Numbered from the stretch's first letter, positions 45,211-53,089 are shown. The stretch is 64,000 nucleotides of DNA from Streptomyces sp. GS7 (GCF_009834125.1 NZ_CP047146.1:8524501-8588500), one strand, 5' to 3'. Notes: generated by a model not told the origin, from the letters alone. Numbers and translations: made by a program.

Positions 45211-46074
45211 TCAAGTGAGTTGGAGTAGACCACGCAGGAGATCCCTGGTCTGGGAGGGATCCGGACTGTCCTCCTGGAGCCGCGCCATCGCCCGCTCGTA
45301 CTGGGCGACCTCCTCCGCCTTGTCCAAGTAGAGGGCGCTGGTGAGCTGTTCGAGATAGATCACGTCGGACAGATCGGACTCCGGGAACCGCAGCATGGTG
45401 AACGCGCCGCTCTCGCCGGCGTGCCCGCCGAAGTTGAACGGCATGACCTGCAACCGCACGTTGGGCCGCTCGGAGATGTCGATCAGATGCTTCAACTGGC
45501 CCCGCATCACCGCCCGTCCGCCGTACGGACGTCTCAGCGCCGCCTCGTCCAGCACGCAGTGCAGCTGCGGCGCCCGCTCGGATATCAGCAGCTTCTGCCG
45601 CTCCTGGCGCAGCGCCACCCGGCGCTGGATGTCGGCCGCCGGCGCACCCGGCATGCCCCGCGAGACGACCGCGTGCGCATACTCCTCGGTCTGCAACAGC
45701 CCGTGGACGAACTGGACTTCGTAGACGCGGATCAGCGAGGCCGCCCCTTCCAGCCCCACGTACGTCTGGAACCACCCGGGCAGCACGTCGCCGTAACTGT
45801 GCCACCAGCCCGCGACGTTGGCCTCGCGGGCCAGTGCGAGCAGCGCCTCGCGCTCCTGCTCGTCGCCCACGCCGTACAGCGTGAGGAGATCGGCGACATC
45901 GCGTGCTTTGAAGCTCACTCTGCCCAACTCCATGCGGCTGATCTTCGACTCGGACGCACGGATCGAGTAGCCGGCCGCTTCGCGGGTTATCCCGCGCGAT
46001 TCACGCAGCCGACGGAGCTGCGACCCGAGCAGGATCCGCCGCACCACCGACCCGCTCGACTCACTTGCGGACAC
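45211..46074 (-). CDS. XRE-type regulator, Scr1/WhiJ-like (DUF5753)
   Basis: 287 residues. N-terminal helix-turn-helix 'LGSQLRRLRESRGITREAAG' then 'SESKISRMELGRVSFKARDV'. The C-terminal DUF5753 domain has 'YVGLEGAASLIRVYEVQFVH', 'LLQTEEYAHAVVSRG' and 'GQLKHLIDISERPNVRLQVM'. Proteins of this class are encoded near DUF397 and anti-sigma-like genes in many Streptomyces developmental and antibiotic-linked loci, and here both are next door. Divergent from the ATPase gene; the intergenic region carries a candidate operator. Confidence 0.93.
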   Translation of the reverse strand: MSASESSGSVVRRILLGSQLRRLRESRGITREAAGYSIRASESKISRMELGRVSFKARDVADLLTLYGVGDEQEREALLALAREANVAGWWHSYGDVLPGWFQTYVGLEGAASLIRVYEVQFVHGLLQTEEYAHAVVSRGMPGAPAADIQRRVALRQERQKLLISERAPQLHCVLDEAALRRPYGGRAVMRGQLKHLIDISERPNVRLQVMPFNFGGHAGESGAFTMLRFPESDLSDVIYLEQLTSALYLDKAEEVAQYERAMARLQEDSPDPSQTRDLLRGLLQLT

Positions 46075-46249
46075 CTCTCTGACCCTCCTGTGACCCCACC
46101 CCGTCCAACAGTGGGCCGCAGTCTGCCATGTTCAGGCTTCGTTGAGTGCTCATCCGGTTACTGATATGTGCGGCCCCCGCAAGCCCTCCACAAGAAATCA
46201 CAGGAAGAATACGGCGCTTATGCGGCCAGCCCTACGCAATCACGTCAGC

Positions 46250-46273
46250 TGCACGTGCATCTGCCCTTGCATC
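46250..46273 (+). promoter_or_regulatory. 24-bp element in the XRE/ATPase divergent promoter
   Basis: Reads TGCACGTGCATCTGC, three variable bases, TGCATC. The reverse complement of 47392-47415 matches it at 22 of 24 positions. It contains a perfect 10-bp palindrome (TGCACGTGCA) and a repeat of TGCATCTG. Located 115 bp upstream of the ATPase start and 176 bp from the regulator start. Confidence 0.75.
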
Positions 46274-46387
46274 TGTCCTACGCATTGGGAACCATAGGCG
46301 TCGCACGCATGCACGCTCGTGAAAGATCCGCCAGATCCGGCTGACCGGCCAGGGTCATGACGTCCGCGAACGCCAGGAGTGCCTCGC

Positions 46388-46918
46388 ATGGGGACCAAGG
46401 TTATGACCATGCTCGATTTCGAGCCGTTATGGCAGGGCTTTCCTCCCGTCGACCCCTTGGCCGTCTCCGGATCCGCGTCCTGCTCGCTCCCGCCGCGCTA
46501 CGAATCGGTCGGCGGGGCACGGAGGTTCACCCGCGAAACGCTCTGCGGCTGGGGCCTGGAGGACCTCTTCGACGGGGTCGCCCTGGTGGTCTCCGAGCTC
46601 GTCACCAACGCCCTGCGCCACGCGGTGCTCGCCGCCCCCGACCGGACTCCCGAATTCGGCTCGGAATACGCGGAATACACCGAGTACACAGACGCGGTGC
46701 CGCCCGCCCGGCTCCACCTGATGCGCTGGTCCTCCCGGCTCGTCTGCGCCGTACGGGACCCCAGCGACGCGTCTCCCGAGGCCGGCGAGGCGGACTCCGC
46801 CGCCGAGTCGGGGCGCGGGCTCTACCTGGTCGACTCCTTCAGCGACAGCTGGGGCTGGCACCGACTGTCCGGGGCCCAGCACGGAAAGGTCGTGTGGGCC
46901 CTCTTCCGGCTCCCCTGA
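46388..46918 (+). CDS. HATPase_c anti-sigma-factor-like protein
   Basis: 176 residues from ATG 46388 (AGGAG 9 nt upstream). RsbW/SpoIIAB-like ATPase fold: 'ARRFTRETLCGWGLEDLFDG', N-box 'VALVVSELVTNALRHAV' and G2-like 'GRGLYLVDSFSDSWGWHRL'. Streptomyces encode dozens of such proteins, typically beside Scr1-like and DUF397 genes. They may bind sigma factors or the neighbouring regulator. Ends just ahead of a strong bidirectional terminator. Confidence 0.9.
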   Translation: MGTKVMTMLDFEPLWQGFPPVDPLAVSGSASCSLPPRYESVGGARRFTRETLCGWGLEDLFDGVALVVSELVTNALRHAVLAAPDRTPEFGSEYAEYTEYTDAVPPARLHLMRWSSRLVCAVRDPSDASPEAGEADSAAESGRGLYLVDSFSDSWGWHRLSGAQHGKVVWALFRLP

Positions 46919-46970
46919 GAGCCGGCCGCCGCGGGCCTGCCGCCACAGCGCCCGCGGCCCGCGCACACGA

Positions 46971-47005
46971 CGAACGGGCGCCCGTATGCCACGGGCGCCC
47001 GTTCG
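46971..47005. terminator. Bidirectional hairpin
   Basis: 15-bp perfect stem (46971-46985 and 46991-47005) with a 5-nt loop between the convergent ATPase and DUF397 genes. Confidence 0.9.
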
Positions 47006-47079
47006 CGTGTCCGCGCCGCGCCACCCGGCCACGCGGGGCCGGGTCGGTCGCGTACGCGGTGCCGGTCGCGTACGACGTG

Positions 47080-47319
47080 TCAGTCGCGTACCAGGTGGTC
47101 GAACTCCCCGTCCTTGACGCCGAGCAGCATCGCCTCGACCTCGGCCGGCGTGTAGACCAGCGCCGGGCCGTCCGGGAAGCGGGAGTTGCGGACCGCGATG
47201 TCACCGCCGGGCAGCTTGGCGAACTCCACGCAGGATCCCTGGGAGTTGCTGTGCCGGCTCTTCTGCCATGACACATCACGGAGATCCGTTGCGGCCATGC
47301 CGTTGTATGCGTGGGGCAC
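47080..47319 (-). CDS. DUF397 small regulatory protein
   Basis: 79 residues from GTG 47319 (GGGAGAG 5 nt upstream). The whole length is DUF397: 'DVSWQKSRHSNSQGSCVEFA' and 'IAVRNSRFPDGPALVYTPAE'. Small partners of Scr1/WhiJ-type regulators in Streptomyces; they antagonise or assist the cognate XRE protein. It shares its upstream element with the XRE/ATPase divergent promoter, which supports one small regulon. Confidence 0.93.
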   Translation of the reverse strand: MPHAYNGMAATDLRDVSWQKSRHSNSQGSCVEFAKLPGGDIAVRNSRFPDGPALVYTPAEVEAMLLGVKDGEFDHLVRD

Positions 47320-47391
47320 AGGGCTCTCCCGGTGGTGAACGCGGTGATAAACGGTGTCAACTGCCCCGGATCATAGCTGCGTTCACATGCT

Positions 47392-47415
47392 GATGCATGC
47401 GCAGATGCACGTGCA
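47392..47415 (-). promoter_or_regulatory. 24-bp element upstream of the DUF397 gene
   Basis: Minus-strand copy of the 46250-46273 element (22 of 24 identical), starting 73 bp upstream of the DUF397 start and in the same orientation relative to the gene. Confidence 0.75.
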
Positions 47416-47472
47416 CGACAGCCGGTGCCGAGACCGTCACCGCCCGTGGAGCAGTCACCGTCCGTGGCGCGC

Positions 47473-47946
47473 TCACCGCCCCTGGAGCACCTTCCCCAAA
47501 CCCTCCGTCACAATCGACCGCCATCCGCCGCCCATGACCCTGTGCGCCTGCACCTGGAACGGGTCGTCCGGGTCGAAGCCCTCGTGGACGAGGAAGAGAC
47601 GCGTACCGCGCCCTTCGGGTTCCAGGGTCCAGGTGATCGTCCAGTCGGCGAGGTTGCCCTGCCCCTCGTCCGCGTCCCGCCAGCGCAGCCGCAGCATCTT
47701 CTCCGGCTCGAACGCCTCGACCTCGGCGATGACGGTGCCGGAGAAGTTGCTGTTCGGCCGGGGCGGCGTTCGCATCTCGTAGCAGTGGCCGACCTCCAGC
47801 CGGAAGTCACCGGGCATCAGCCACTGGGCGATCAGCTCCGGCTCGGTCAGCGCCCGCCAGACCTTGCCGGGAGGATGCGCCAGGAAGTGCGCGACACGGA
47901 TCGTGGTCGGATCGTCGTCGGGAACCGCGAAAGGGTGTGTGGTCAT
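47473..47946 (-). CDS. SRPBCC/AHSA1-family protein
   Basis: 157 residues. 'IRVAHFLAHPPGKVWRALTE' and 'LIAQWLMPGDFRLEVGHCYE', with 'TRLFLVHEGFDPDDPFQVQA' near the end, define the Bet v1-like hydrophobic cavity of AHSA1 proteins. Its start overlaps the ArsR stop by 4 bp, a widespread ArsR-AHSA1 pairing of unknown ligand. The stop codon lies inside the third of three 18-bp repeats (47437-47490). Confidence 0.9.
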   Translation of the reverse strand: MTTHPFAVPDDDPTTIRVAHFLAHPPGKVWRALTEPELIAQWLMPGDFRLEVGHCYEMRTPPRPNSNFSGTVIAEVEAFEPEKMLRLRWRDADEGQGNLADWTITWTLEPEGRGTRLFLVHEGFDPDDPFQVQAHRVMGGGWRSIVTEGLGKVLQGR

Positions 47947-48359
47947 TGCGCCTCGCCGTCGGGAGCGTCGGGATCACCAGAAGCATCGGGAGCGTCGGGA
48001 TCGTCGGGAATGCGGTCGAGCAGCTCGCCGAGGCCCGCGAGCTTCGCGCGCCAGAACCGCTCGTAGGGGCCGAGCCAGTCCTGCACCTCGCCGAGCGGCT
48101 CGGCCTCCAGGCGGTAGATCCGCCGCCGGCCGGCCCGCTGCTCGCTCACCAGCCCGGCCTGGCGCAGCACCTTCAGATGCTCGGACAGGCTCGGCCGGCT
48201 CATCGCGAAGTGCTCGGCCAGCCGCTGGACGGGCTGCGGCCCGCCGTCGCGCAGCAGGCGGAGCACCTCGCGCCGGGTGCCGTTGGCGAGCGCCGCGAAG
48301 ACGCGGTCCCGATCCGGTTCGGACAGGACGGCGCGCAGCGGTGCGGGTGTGGCGTTCAC
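47943..48359 (-). CDS. ArsR family repressor paired with an AHSA1 protein
   Basis: 138 residues from GTG 48359. Winged helix 'DRVFAALANGTRREVLRLLR', 'LAEHFAMSRPSLSEHLKVLR' and 'RAGRRRIYRLEAEPLGEVQD'. No cysteine metal site, so it likely senses something else. A long palindrome sits 11 bp upstream of the start codon and is its probable operator. The C-terminal 20 residues are Asp/Pro/Gly-rich. Co-translated with the AHSA1 gene. Confidence 0.92.
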   Translation of the reverse strand: MNATPAPLRAVLSEPDRDRVFAALANGTRREVLRLLRDGGPQPVQRLAEHFAMSRPSLSEHLKVLRQAGLVSEQRAGRRRIYRLEAEPLGEVQDWLGPYERFWRAKLAGLGELLDRIPDDPDAPDASGDPDAPDGEAQ

Positions 48360-48369
48360 ACCCCCGACA

Positions 48370-48418
48370 ATATGTAGGAGATTCCCTACGCGTCAAACGT
48401 AGGGAATCTCCTACGTAT
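48370..48418. promoter_or_regulatory. Double ArsR operator, also a possible rpsR terminator
   Basis: Inverted repeat of 21 pairs (one G-T) with a 7-nt spacer. Each arm itself contains the dyad GTAGG-n6-CCTAC, so two 16-bp operators face each other about 26 bp apart. Positioned over the ArsR translation initiation/promoter region and 12 bp past the rpsR stop, where the same hairpin could end transcription of the ribosomal operon. Confidence 0.85.
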
Positions 48419-48429
48419 CCTCCTGTGCA

Positions 48430-48666
48430 TCACCGCGAGGCGTACGGCAGCAACGCCATCTCCCGGGCGTTCTTGATCGCGCGGGCCAGCTGCCGCTGCT
48501 GCCGGGCGGTGACCCGGGTGACCCGGCGGCTGCGTATCTTGCCGCGGTCCGAGAGGAACTTCCGCAGCAGGTCGGTGTCCTTGTAGTCGATGTACGTGAT
48601 CCCGGCCGCGTCCAGCGGGTTGGGACGGGGCGCGGGCTTACGGCGCGGGTCGGGCCTACGGGGCAT
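48430..48666 (-). CDS. rpsR: Ribosomal protein bS18, zinc-independent paralogue
   Basis: 78 residues from ATG 48666 (GTG 48672 also possible). '[20 protein letters not shown]' and '[20 protein letters not shown]' are bS18 hallmarks. There are no cysteines. Member of the alternative ribosomal protein set found in Zur regulons of Streptomyces. Distal gene of the rpmG-rpmE-cobW-rpsR group. Confidence 0.95.
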   Translation of the reverse strand: MPRRPDPRRKPAPRPNPLDAAGITYIDYKDTDLLRKFLSDRGKIRSRRVTRVTARQQRQLARAIKNAREMALLPYASR

Positions 48667-48746
48667 GGTCACGGCTTTCTCGTGCGTGCGGATGCGGCCG
48701 GTTCCCCAGCGGAGAACGGCCGGTTCGGCGAGGGGCGGCCCGTGGG

Positions 48747-48896
48747 CTCACGGAACGGGAGCCCACAGAAAGCTGCCTCACGGAACGGGAGCCCACAGAA
48801 CGCCGCCTCGCGGGACGGGGACTCGCGGGACGGGGACTCACAGAACGGCGCCTCGCGGAACGGGAGTTCACAGATGGGCGCCGAACGGAACGGCGC
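48747..48896. repeat. Ten 15-bp tandem repeats between the CobW-like gene and rpsR
   Basis: Ten consecutive 15-bp units with a consensus near CTCACGGAACGGGAG, alternating in part with CCCACAGAACGCCGC. The array ends one base before the CobW-like stop codon region. Not coding in any gene I can support. Confidence 0.85.
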
Positions 48897-48897
48897 C

Positions 48898-50046
48898 TCA
48901 CGACACCGGGTCGAGGAGCGCGTCGAAGGCGGGCGGAAGGCTCTTCCAGGCCGGCGGCCCGCCCGCGTACTCGGCGTCGGTGAGCAGACAGGACTCCAGC
49001 AGGGACCGGAGTCCCTCGCGGTCCAGGCCGGGCGAGGTGAAGACCAGGTGCTGGGCCCGGTCGCCGTGCTCCGGATGCCAGTCCAGCGCGGCGGCGGCCC
49101 GGCGCATCGGCGGCACCATCTCCCAGGCGGCGTCCGGCAGCGAGGCCAGCCACGGCCCGGCGCTCTCCACGCACAGCGCACCGCCCGCCGCGTCCCAGGA
49201 CAGCAGCGCGTCCGGCCGGTCGGCCAGCCAGAACCGGCCCCGGCTGCGCGCCGCCGCACAGGTCAGGTCCTCCAGGGCCGCGTAGAGCCGCTCGGGGTGG
49301 AAGGGCCGGGTGCGCCGCCATACGAGCGTGCCGACCCCGGCCGCGTCGGCCTCCTGGGGCAGCAGCGCACACGCCGGATGCTGCCGGGCGGCAGCCGCCT
49401 CCACGTCGAAGCCGGCCAGCGCCGCGGCGGCCAACTCGACGGATGCCACGTCGACTTGGCGCGCCGTCGGGTGCAGCTGCGCCAGCAGTGCGAGATCGGC
49501 CTCGTCCGCGGCCTCCTCCCCCGCGGCCAGCGCGAGCACCGGCGCGTACTCCAGCTGCCGAGCCCAGGTGTCGGCGACCGTGCGCTGGTCGGAGGCCGCG
49601 GCCGCCAGCCCCGCCTCCGACAGATCGTCGCCGCAGGCGAGATACGGCAGCAGCAGCGCCGGATCGACGGCGGTGATCACCCCGGTCAGCGCCAGGTTCT
49701 CGCTGCCGCACGCGTTGATCACCTCGGCCATCGCCTTCGGCTCGACCGAGTCCCACAGCTCCACGACCGCCAGCCGGCAGGTCCGGCCGGCGGCCAGCCG
49801 CTCCAGCTCGGGCACCAGGTCCTCGCGCAGCGCACAGCAGGCGCAGTCGTTGACCAGCGGCGCCTCACCGGTGTCCAGCGTGCCGCCGGCGTCGCGGACG
49901 GTGCGCCGCACGGTGCCGTCGGCGGCCGAGGCCAGATCGTGGTGGAGGGCGACGCTGCCGGGCACGGTGCGCAGCAGCCGCTCGACGGCGGCCCGCCGGG
50001 CGTCCGCGTGCAGCCCGCCCACCAGCGCGACGCTCAGCCGCTCCAT
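48898..50046 (-). CDS. CobW/COG0523-like protein with degenerate P-loop
   Basis: 382 residues from ATG 50046, whose start overlaps the rpmE stop. The metal-binding C-x-C-C motif is present in 'LVNDCACCALREDLVPELER', as in COG0523 GTPase metallochaperones. The C-terminal CobW_C domain is recognisable ('RRTRPFHPERLYAALEDLT' and 'FTSPGLDREGLRSLLESCLL'). But the Walker A position reads 'GGLHADARRAAVERLL' instead of GxxGxGKT, so GTP binding is doubtful. In a zinc-starvation locus a zinc-delivery or zinc-storage role is likely. The nucleotide site loss should be confirmed by alignment. Confidence 0.88.
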   Translation of the reverse strand: MERLSVALVGGLHADARRAAVERLLRTVPGSVALHHDLASAADGTVRRTVRDAGGTLDTGEAPLVNDCACCALREDLVPELERLAAGRTCRLAVVELWDSVEPKAMAEVINACGSENLALTGVITAVDPALLLPYLACGDDLSEAGLAAAASDQRTVADTWARQLEYAPVLALAAGEEAADEADLALLAQLHPTARQVDVASVELAAAALAGFDVEAAAARQHPACALLPQEADAAGVGTLVWRRTRPFHPERLYAALEDLTCAAARSRGRFWLADRPDALLSWDAAGGALCVESAGPWLASLPDAAWEMVPPMRRAAAALDWHPEHGDRAQHLVFTSPGLDREGLRSLLESCLLTDAEYAGGPPAWKSLPPAFDALLDPVS

Positions 50047-50300
50047 CAGCGGGCCCCGCGCTTGCCGTACCGGCGCTCGAACCGCTCGACCCGGCCGGCG
50101 GTGTCCAGCACCCGGGCGGCGCCTGTGTAGAAGGGGTGGCTCGCCGAGGAGATCTCGACGTCGATGACGGGATAGGTGTGGCCGTCCTCCCACTCGATGG
50201 TCTTGTCGCTCGTCGCCGTCGAGCGGGTCAGGAAGGCGAAGTCCCCGGCCCGGTCGCGGAAGACGACGGGCCCGTAGGCGGGGTGGATTCCGTTCTTCAT
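50046..50300 (-). CDS. rpmE: Ribosomal protein bL31 type B (zinc-independent)
   Basis: 84 residues. '[20 protein letters not shown]', '[20 protein letters not shown]' and 'RFERRYGK' are type B bL31 features. No cysteines, hence no zinc ribbon. Overlaps the CobW-like start by one base (TGATG). Confidence 0.96.
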   Translation of the reverse strand: MKNGIHPAYGPVVFRDRAGDFAFLTRSTATSDKTIEWEDGHTYPVIDVEISSASHPFYTGAARVLDTAGRVERFERRYGKRGAR

Positions 50301-50306
50301 CGGACC

Positions 50307-50471
50307 TCAGCGCTCCTCTCGGAAGGTGACGTGCCGCCCGACGACCGGGTCGTACTTGCGCAGTTCCAGGCGGTCGGGGTCGTTGCGGCGGTTCTTGCGG
50401 GTGACGTAGGTGAACCCGGTGCCGGCGGTGGACCGGAGCTTGACGACCGGGCGTGTTTCGTTGCGGGCCAT
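50307..50471 (-). CDS. rpmG: Ribosomal protein bL33, cysteine-free
   Basis: 54 residues from ATG 50471. '[20 protein letters not shown]' and '[20 protein letters not shown]' identify bL33. The zinc-binding cysteines are absent. First gene of the minus-strand zinc-independent set, next to a Zur-like site. Confidence 0.96.
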   Translation of the reverse strand: MARNETRPVVKLRSTAGTGFTYVTRKNRRNDPDRLELRKYDPVVGRHVTFREER

Positions 50472-50486
50472 GCCAGGTAGTATACG

Positions 50487-50505
50487 CAAATGGTTTCCAT
50501 TTTCA
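50487..50505. promoter_or_regulatory. Zur-like operator in the rpmG/rpmB divergent promoter
   Basis: 15-bp palindrome AAATGG-TTT-CCATTT (50488-50502); the minus strand reads TGAAAATGGAAACCA, sharing the TGAAAATG half of the Streptomyces Zur consensus as I recall it. It is positioned between the two divergent operons of zinc-free ribosomal proteins. Confidence 0.7.
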
Positions 50506-50545
50506 ATAAGCCCCTGGAGGGCCCGACCACCGAAAGGACCGCTCC

Positions 50546-50782
50546 ATGTCCGCCCACTGCCAGCTGACCGGCCGCAAGCCGGGCTTCGGCAAGACCGTCT
50601 CCCACTCGCACCGCCGCACCCCGCGCCGCTTCGACCCCAACATCCAGCGCAAGCGCTACTGGCTGGAGAGCGAGGGCCGGCACATCCGCCTGACGCTCAG
50701 CACCAAGGCCGTCAAAACCATCGACGCGATCGGCATCGAAGCGGCCGTCGCCCGTATCCGCGCCCGGGGGGAGAAGGTCTGA
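50546..50782 (+). CDS. rpmB: Ribosomal protein bL28, zinc-independent paralogue
   Basis: 78 residues. '[20 protein letters not shown]' and '[20 protein letters not shown]' are bL28 features. The zinc-ribbon pairs are lost (only Cys5 remains). Overlaps the rpsN start (TGATG). Confidence 0.96.
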   Translation: MSAHCQLTGRKPGFGKTVSHSHRRTPRRFDPNIQRKRYWLESEGRHIRLTLSTKAVKTIDAIGIEAAVARIRARGEKV

Positions 50783-51087
50783 TGGCCAAGAAGAGCAAGA
50801 TCGCCAAGAACGAGCAGCGCCGCGCGACCGTCGCCCGCTACGCGGCCCGCCGGGCCGTCCTCAAGGCCGTCATCCGCAGCCCGCACACCCCTGAGGAGGA
50901 GCGCACCGCCGCGCAGCGCGAGCTCTCCCGCCAGCCCCGGGACGCCAGCGCCACCCGCGTCCGCAACCGCGACGGCGTCGACGGCCGCCCGCGCGGCTAC
51001 TTCCGCGCCTTCGGCCTCTCCCGCGTCCGGCTGCGCGAACAGGCCCACCAGGGCCATCTCCCGGGCGTACGCAAGTCCAGCTGGTAG
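50782..51087 (+). CDS. rpsN: Ribosomal protein uS14, long cysteine-free form
   Basis: 101 residues. '[20 protein letters not shown]' and '[20 protein letters not shown]' followed by '[20 protein letters not shown]' identify uS14 of the long, zinc-free type. Translationally coupled to rpmB. Replaces the zinc-bound form under zinc limitation. Confidence 0.96.
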   Translation: MAKKSKIAKNEQRRATVARYAARRAVLKAVIRSPHTPEEERTAAQRELSRQPRDASATRVRNRDGVDGRPRGYFRAFGLSRVRLREQAHQGHLPGVRKSSW

Positions 51088-51198
51088 ACCGCCGCCCGGC
51101 CGCCGTCCCCCGGAACGCCCCCTGGGGGTCGGCAGCCGGGCCGTTCGGGTAATACTGGACAGACTCCGCAGGCACCCCCGACGAAAGCGAGAGCGTCC

Positions 51199-51432
51199 AT
51201 GTTCCGCAACGCCCTGGAGCCCTGGCACCTGATCCTGGTCGTCGCCGTGCTCGTGCTGCTCTTCGGTTCCAAGAAGCTCCCCGACATGGCGCGCGGCCTC
51301 GGCCGCTCGATGCGCATCCTCAAGTCGGAGGCCAAGGCCCTCAAGGACGAGCGCCCGGCCGACGCCCCCCGCCCGGACCAGGCGCCCCACGTGGAGCAGG
51401 CCCCCCGCCCGGAACAGGCCCCCGGCCACTGA
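51199..51432 (+). CDS. tatA: Twin-arginine translocase TatA/E component
   Basis: 77 residues. One membrane helix '[20 protein letters not shown]' followed by the amphipathic helix '[20 protein letters not shown]', the TatA layout. The C-terminal tail has Pro/Ala/Gln repeats ('PRPDQAP', 'PRPEQAP'). Second copy outside the main tatABC genes, judging by context. Forms the pore element of the Tat pathway. Confidence 0.94.
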   Translation: MFRNALEPWHLILVVAVLVLLFGSKKLPDMARGLGRSMRILKSEAKALKDERPADAPRPDQAPHVEQAPRPEQAPGH

Positions 51433-51453
51433 CCCGGCCGGCGGCCACCGCAC

Positions 51454-52299
51454 TCAGCTGTCGCCGCCCTCCTCGATCAACCGCCGCACCTCGCGGTCGA
51501 TCAGCCCCAGCCGGGCCTCCGCGACCAGCGGCACCGCCCGGCGCTGCCGGCGCGCCTCGGCGAGATCGATGTCCACGGTGACCAGCGCGGGCTCCCACTT
51601 GGGCGCCTGCGCCACCACCGCGCCCCGCGGGTCCACCACCCGCGAGCCGCCCCAGAACGTCGCCCCGTGCTCGTTGCCGACCCGGTTGACGAACACCACC
51701 CAGCACTGCAGCATCTTCGCCGTATAGGCCAGCAGCGTGTCCCAGTACAGCCCGGTGTCCATCGCCTCCGGATCCAGGCTCGCCGCACTGTTGGTCGGCA
51801 CGAACAGCACCTCGGCCCCGTCCTGCACCGCCAGCCACGGCAGTACGGGCTGCCAGGCGTCGTTGCACACCAGCGTCGCGCCCCGCCCGCCGGTCTTCGA
51901 CTTCGTCAGCTCGTACGCGCGCAGCGACTGCCCCGGGCTGACGTGCTTGCGCTCTTCCCAGGCCAGGTAGTTGGGGAGATAGAGCTTGCGATGCGCATGC
52001 ACCAGCGCCCCGTCCGCGTAGTGCGCGGAAGTGTTGTACGCGCGCAGGCTGGTGTGCTCGTGGAAGCCGACCAGCACGTCCGGCCCCAGAGTGCTCAGCT
52101 CCAGCAGCCGCGGATCGCCCGCCTCGATGGACTTGTCCCGCTTGAGCGCCCCCAAGTGGTAGCCGTGCAGGCTGAGTTCGGGGAACACCACGAGATCGGC
52201 CCCCTGGGCCGCCGCCTGCTCGATCTGCTCCCGTGCGATCCGGAGGTTCTCCGGCACATCTCCCAGCACGCAGTCCGTCTGCGATAGCGCGATGAGCAT
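51454..52299 (-). CDS. Carbon-nitrogen hydrolase (nitrilase superfamily)
   Basis: 281 residues from ATG 52299 (GGGGGAG 6 nt upstream). The Glu-Lys-Cys triad is visible: 'DLVVFPELSLHGYHLG', 'VHAHRKLYLPNYLAWEERK' and 'TLVCNDAWQPVLPWLA'. Cleaves non-peptide C-N bonds in an amide or nitrile. Convergent with tatA; substrate unknown. Confidence 0.92.
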   Translation of the reverse strand: MLIALSQTDCVLGDVPENLRIAREQIEQAAAQGADLVVFPELSLHGYHLGALKRDKSIEAGDPRLLELSTLGPDVLVGFHEHTSLRAYNTSAHYADGALVHAHRKLYLPNYLAWEERKHVSPGQSLRAYELTKSKTGGRGATLVCNDAWQPVLPWLAVQDGAEVLFVPTNSAASLDPEAMDTGLYWDTLLAYTAKMLQCWVVFVNRVGNEHGATFWGGSRVVDPRGAVVAQAPKWEPALVTVDIDLAEARRQRRAVPLVAEARLGLIDREVRRLIEEGGDS

Positions 52300-52499
52300 G
52301 CCCACTCCCCCTCGATTAATTACCTTTAATAGCCTTTATAACCTTTCTCCAATTTTGCCAGAAAAAACCCGCCGCTCGCTTCGAACGCACCCCCGCGGCG
52401 GCCGGCACCACCGGGGGCCAGCTCCCCGCACAGATGGAGCCGGCCCCCGAGAACGCACTCGGCGCCTCGGCCAGGGCCGAAACCCGTCGGCGGTCGCCC

Positions 52500-52768
52500 A
52501 CGCCGCCGCCCGAGAAGATCGGGATGCTGTCCCTGATGCGCGACAGCTTCCTCGTCGCCCTCGGCCTGCGTCGGGTTCCCGGCGCACTGCCGGTCCCGCG
52601 GCGAGGACAGCACGTCGACGCCCTGGACCGTGCTGGGAGCCGTTGCCATTGACAGTGTGTTGACGGTGTGCGGGGTCGTCCTGATCACCGATCACCACGG
52701 CGCGCGGAGCAGCCGCACCCCCCGCCCGAACGTCACCGCAATTTCCGCGGCGCCATCATCTTCTTCAT
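52500..52768 (-). pseudogene. Decayed rodlin gene, copy 1
   Basis: ATG 52768 opens 'MKKMMAP', then the frame breaks. Rodlin pieces continue in other frames: 'AVVIGDQDDPAHRQHTVNGN', then after a deletion of about 60 codons 'VQGVDVLSSPRDRQCAGNPT', then another shift to 'KLSRIRDSIPIFSGGG'. These match successive parts of rodlins (signal peptide end, TVNGNG segment, Cys-containing segment, C-terminus). At least two frameshifts plus the deletion, so it is not functional. Its upstream region keeps a ribosome-site-like AAGGG. Confidence 0.78.
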
Positions 52769-53047
52769 CGCGCAAACCCTTCAGAAGAAGGAACTCCCGA
52801 AACGGGACCCCGACGCCGCTCCAGAACCACGACATACACCGGGGACCGAGAAACCCGAACAACGACAACGAATCCCCGTCCCCATTTCTCGCCTCCGGCC
52901 ACCATGCCAAATACCCCGCCGCCCTCATCCACCCCACGGGGGATTTTGCATGCACCCCACCACACACCATCCTCAACGATTCGACGCGCCGCCCCGCGGT
53001 CACGAGCGAATAACAATTCCGCGCACCCGTGCAACCGAAATAGAAAA

Positions 53048-53084
53048 CCGGGCCGCCCAGACGAAGGAAATCTGGGCGGCCCGG
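53048..53084 (-). terminator. Hairpin after the second decayed rodlin copy
   Basis: 14-bp perfect stem (53048-53061 and 53071-53084), 9-nt loop, just past the rodlin-like 3' end on the minus strand. Confidence 0.85.
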
Positions 53085-53089
53085 GAATT

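Noticed and set aside
48747-48896. CRISPR array
   Set aside because: The units are contiguous 15-mers without unique spacers and there are no cas genes.
52692-53003. A 103-residue minus-strand frame as a real gene
   Set aside because: It overlaps the decayed rodlin copy, has no family resemblance and ends in sequence that reads as rodlin in other frames.
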